Of a stretch of DNA of 64,000 bases, positions 60,344-64,000 are shown piece after piece. Location of the stretch: positions 49,610,546 through 49,674,545 of the forward strand of contig CM055107.1 of NCBI GenBank assembly GCA_029204225.1, written 5' to 3'. The position numbers and the translations under genes are program-made. Origin of the DNA: Diphasiastrum complanatum. Its lineage: Eukaryota > Streptophyta > Lycopodiopsida > Lycopodiales > Lycopodiaceae. Position 1 is the first letter of the stretch. Each line of letters opens with the position of its first letter. The notes under the pieces are model-generated. The model ran no database searches. It saw only the letters and a list, made by a program, of their open reading frames with translations, and had not been told where the DNA came from.

Positions 60344-62180
60344 AGCTACTAGTGTCCTAGAAGATTTGAATTTGAATCTCAATGAATAGACATCTTTGCC
60401 CTACCATGACAAGAATGTACGCAAGGTAAATTTTACACACATAAAGTGATTTCCTTGATTTTCACAAAACCAAAAGGAGATAGGAAAACTAATACCTAAA
60501 CTTAATAATGACTCCTAGTGCATTTTTTAACTTAAGCATAGAATGCAAGGAGAACCTTTTTCAATGAGACACAAAGGCCATATCCTAGCCAAAATCAATT
60601 TTTTGGAATTTCAACCATCAAGCACAAGGTGGGGCACAAAGCCTATACTTGTTTACTAGCATACATATGAGCAATCAAACCTCGGGTGCTAAGGATCTAA
60701 GAGCCACTTAGTGTCTTTCTTGGCCACAACTGTTTTCCTTCTTGAATTAGGGCCATCATATGTGGGTTTTATGATGTCAATAGATACCACAACAAACAGA
60801 TGATTGAAGGTATTACTACAATATGTCTTGAAATTTTTTTGAACATAATATTAGTCAAATTGTCATGGTTGTTCTCTTAGCCCTATAAAAATTCACATTG
60901 TCATCAAATACATTGAATATGGTGAATCTCCCTACATACAAATCATATGTAGATGTTTTCAGTTTATAAGTGGTTTTTTTTTTTTGCAACTTTAACCATT
61001 TCAACCATGCAATGACAAACTAAAAGGATTTGAGAAATTCAAAGCTACTCATTTTTTATATTGATAATTGAACCAGATTTTGGGATTATATGAATGTCTA
61101 GAATTCACGTAGTGACCTAGTATAGATAAGTAGGATAAGTATATAGTGAAAAAATGCTAGGGAAATTGGAATGTCCATGGAGAGTGCACAAGTAATGACA
61201 TGCACTCAGAATAAGAAAACGAATATGTTGCTATATGACTTTTGCTTTTACATTGAATCATGTTGTGAGTTGAATAAGTGTTGAGAAAATACTTAAACAA
61301 AGACAAGGATAACTACAATGTCAAAATAACTTTTGTGATATTGTATCTCGTTACGATGAAAACAATAATGCAATATCGAAATTCCTTTAAATAGCTTGAG
61401 AAGTTAATTTTAAATAATTGTCAATTCAAGCACTATGACAAAAATATTCCTTGAATAAGTGAGTTGAAACATCACACTTAATAACTATGAGATTTTTTTC
61501 ACACTAAAAAGATGTTTCATAATACATTGTGTACTATGGTATGTTCTATTTTTTTCCCTCTTATATATGATGCTCTCCACACACATGCCACCATATTACT
61601 CAACACTAGCATAAATATGTACATTATTTACATTGTGAATCCACATTTATAGCTCATGCCAAGTCTAGAACCCTCCAGCTCCCAAATGTCCCTATTCCAT
61701 ATGTAGACCAAGATTTGAGCTTGGATCTCCATTGATTTTTTATGGAGGGCTATGATGTATTTCTATGATAATATCTAGTCCAATATAATCACTTGCACAT
61801 AATGTGATCTAAAGACTTTTGGAAGTTTGGCATGTATTTAAACGTACACACTTTCTTGCCATTATTCTTTTTTATCTTTACTACGACAACAGTAAGCTAT
61901 TGTGGTAATTCTCTCAAAGATGATGTGTTTGTTCTATGTGAGTTTAAGATTGAGTTGAAAAATGTGATTTTTTGTTTGTTTCCATTGTACATGAGCATTA
62001 CAAAGCTACCTCGTGATCTTTTAGATCACCTTGTTTTGTTTCTTGTAGATCGACTATTGTATAGTAGGTGACTTTGTACAAGATTTATAAATTGATTATA
62101 ATTAGGTACATATTAACCAATGGCATTTGGCCCACAATTAAATTGGGCACAAAGTGCATTGACTTCAATTCCTAGATTTT
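60344..62180. other. Non-coding, with copies of a dispersed repeat
   Basis: No coding sequence recognised. 61600-61740 and 61855-62060 are diverged relatives of 51850-51990 and 51030-51560, sharing phrases such as agatttgagcttggatctcc and aagctattgtg. Confidence 0.45.
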
Positions 62181-62200
62181 CTCACAAGCATGCTTGTGAG
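62181..62200. repeat. 20-bp perfect palindrome
   Basis: ctcacaagcatgcttgtgag is its own reverse complement. A second inverted pair, gtgtgtaaacccacacac, lies 16 bases downstream. Confidence 0.9.
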
Positions 62201-64000
62201 TGAGTTCGAACTTGGGTGTGTAAACCCACACACAAGCTCTTACTCTTTATGATAACAATCAAATGATTCCTCTTTTTTTATCTTGTATGTCATTGGATGA
62301 TTCTTCTTTTGAGATACACCAATGGTACCATTCATTAAGCATAAGACACACATGAGTACACAAAGATTCAAGGCACACTATAGTCATGGAGAAGACCCCA
62401 ATAGCTTAGCACTAAAAAACAAAAGTGGGCATGTCTAATAAGAAGCCACAAAGCTATCCTAAAAAGCACATATCCAGGACATTGTGTAGGAAGGTTCATA
62501 TCATAGAAAGCACCAATCAAAAGGTTCCCAACATGATGTAAATAATGTTGGGATGGAGTTCTTTTATTTATTTATGTAGGGCATCATTTGGGACAATTTA
62601 TTTGATTTGTGTCTAGCTAGCATTATGAGCATAATGCTCTTTATGGAAAATTGACCACAAGCAATTTTTCATAAGGGGCATTATGGCCATAATACCCATT
62701 GTCATAAAGCTTGGATTGTAAAATGGTGTTTATGTTGTTAGAAGGCAAAAAAAATCTGGCTTACATTAGTTTAGGCCCCTGCCATTGGGTGGGGACCCTC
62801 ATAAGGCATTAAGGCCTCATATGTAGGATTTATCCTATACATACGTAACCAAGAGATGAGAAAAATGTAGTAAATCTCTTCAAGCTTTTTTTTTTAAAGT
62901 ACAATACTCACTTTCTCTTGTAAATATTATTTTCAATCAAGGGGTTCACACTCTCTTTGTGGTGAAGTGGCATGATAGGTTAATTTTACTATATGAAAAA
63001 ATAAAATTCTTATTTACTGGGAATCAAGCTTTGTGTAGCCACAAAGTTTTATGCTCTGCAATAAGATAAATTATGGATTATATAGTTATTATGAAAAGCT
63101 CTTGCATGTATTTTTGAATTCATGAGAGATAGTACTAAACTTGGTACTAAAGATTCTGTAACAATTACTTTCTAATTGAAACAAGAGCCTTTCTTGTCAA
63201 GCTTTCCAAAAATCCATTCTTTATCAATGATGCTATAGGTATCCTACCAATTGGAATATCGATGTGAACAAAAATATGATGTTATCTAGCTCATCTACAC
63301 TTGTAGGAAGAGCTCTTGAACTACAAATTGTACCATAAAAAAATTATTATTCAATACGTTCAAGTTGGCATGAGTACAATGCTTTTACTTGATGATGAGT
63401 GACATTCAAAGGGCATATGCAAGTCATGGGATTTTTTTTTCTCTTGCATTAACCAAGTTGTAATATTTATACATGTACAAAACCTAAATAAAGCCCTAGT
63501 AGGAAACAAAAATGAAAGTTAACATTTTAAGAGAGAGAGTAACAAGATTTCACATAGTTCCTCTTGACAAGTCAAGACCAAACCCTTTGAACCCTTCAAT
63601 TTATAGCATAACAGGTAAAAATACAACTGTATAAAGTTTAACTGTACAGAGTACCATAAAGCGAAGCAAGTTTTAAGACGCCCAACTGTTACCTTCCACC
63701 ATCCCACACAACAAAACCGCACGAGTTAGTCGCATGAGGAAGACAGGTGTCAAAGCCGAGCATCAGTTGTTATCCATGTCTGAAACAAGATTCACTACTT
63801 TATCAGCTAGATTGCATTAAAAACATGTACGCCCAATCTTCCCAATCATTCATTTCATAACATAGCAATGTGTGCTGCCCTTTTAACAAAGTCGTATCAG
63901 GGCAGACGCCATATTGATCAGTAAAGGAGCAAAAAGGACGTATTAGTTTCACATATACATTCTACATGTAGGCAGGTATCTTTCATTACACAGATGGATA
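62201..64000. other. Non-coding to the window end
   Basis: AT-rich, with no ORF, RNA gene or repeat structure supported. The minus-strand open frame at 63519-63722 has no recognisable motif. Confidence 0.5.

Overview
This window looks like a repeat-rich stretch of a large land-plant nuclear genome. The reasons are Ty1/copia and Ty3/gypsy LTR retrotransposons in every stage of decay, a CACTA transposon with a plant TNP2-type transposase (DUF4218 and DUF4216 regions), a plant SUVH-type SRA protein, AT-rich spacers, long TC/GA microsatellites, and no operon-like structure or rRNA. A gymnosperm or fern would fit, but the sequence alone does not settle the lineage. All boundaries were read by eye, and domain names are motif matches, not database hits.

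Layout. 1-1570: a divergent gypsy LTR remnant followed by a decayed accessory ORF, here called ORF3. 1573-3945: a broken plus-strand copia element (A). 3950-7685: a minus-strand gypsy element (E1) with LTR, primer-binding site, repetitive leader and gag. E1 sits inside the ORF3 of a second minus-strand gypsy element (E2, 7686 to about 15360), which keeps gag, RNase H, integrase and a long ORF3 but has lost protease and reverse transcriptase. 16088-19207: a copia-like element (C) whose LTR orientation conflicts with its gag. 19640 to about 22670: minus-strand copia B with its 5-prime LTR.

23184-24632 holds the best host-gene candidate: an uninterrupted SRA-domain SUVH-like ORF without pre-SET or SET domains, with a tandem duplication of its start region and a strong splice donor 3-prime of the stop. 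24660-31830 is mostly non-coding. It contains a non-autonomous hAT-like element with an 8-bp target duplication, two strong hairpins, a direct repeat with TATA-like cores, and microsatellites.

31835 to about 43290 appears to be a CACTA element. It has clusters of a GTGGATWATCCAC-type subterminal motif, a minus-strand TNP2 transposase gene with at least one intact intron, and an opposite-strand, apparently intact three-exon gene (41999-42687). A 2575-bp non-autonomous gypsy element (E3, 37279-39853, TSD TCCTC) interrupts the transposase. E3 carries only a leader and the C-terminal part of ORF3.

43464-44062 has two unrecognised minus-strand ORFs. 44270-53500 is mainly non-coding except for one possible single-exon gene (49399-49995). 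53508-53645 is an isolated GC-rich island with homopolymer runs and inverted repeats. 53798-57283 is a 5-prime-truncated but otherwise nearly full-length copia pol pseudogene (D). 57303-64000 is non-coding, with a TC microsatellite, a 139-bp tandem duplication, a dispersed repeat shared with 51-52 kb, and a 20-bp perfect palindrome.

The most unusual signals are the ORF3 family shared by three gypsy remnants (with leader-like repeats in front of it in E2), the SET-less SUVH-like gene, and the intact spliced gene inside the CACTA element.
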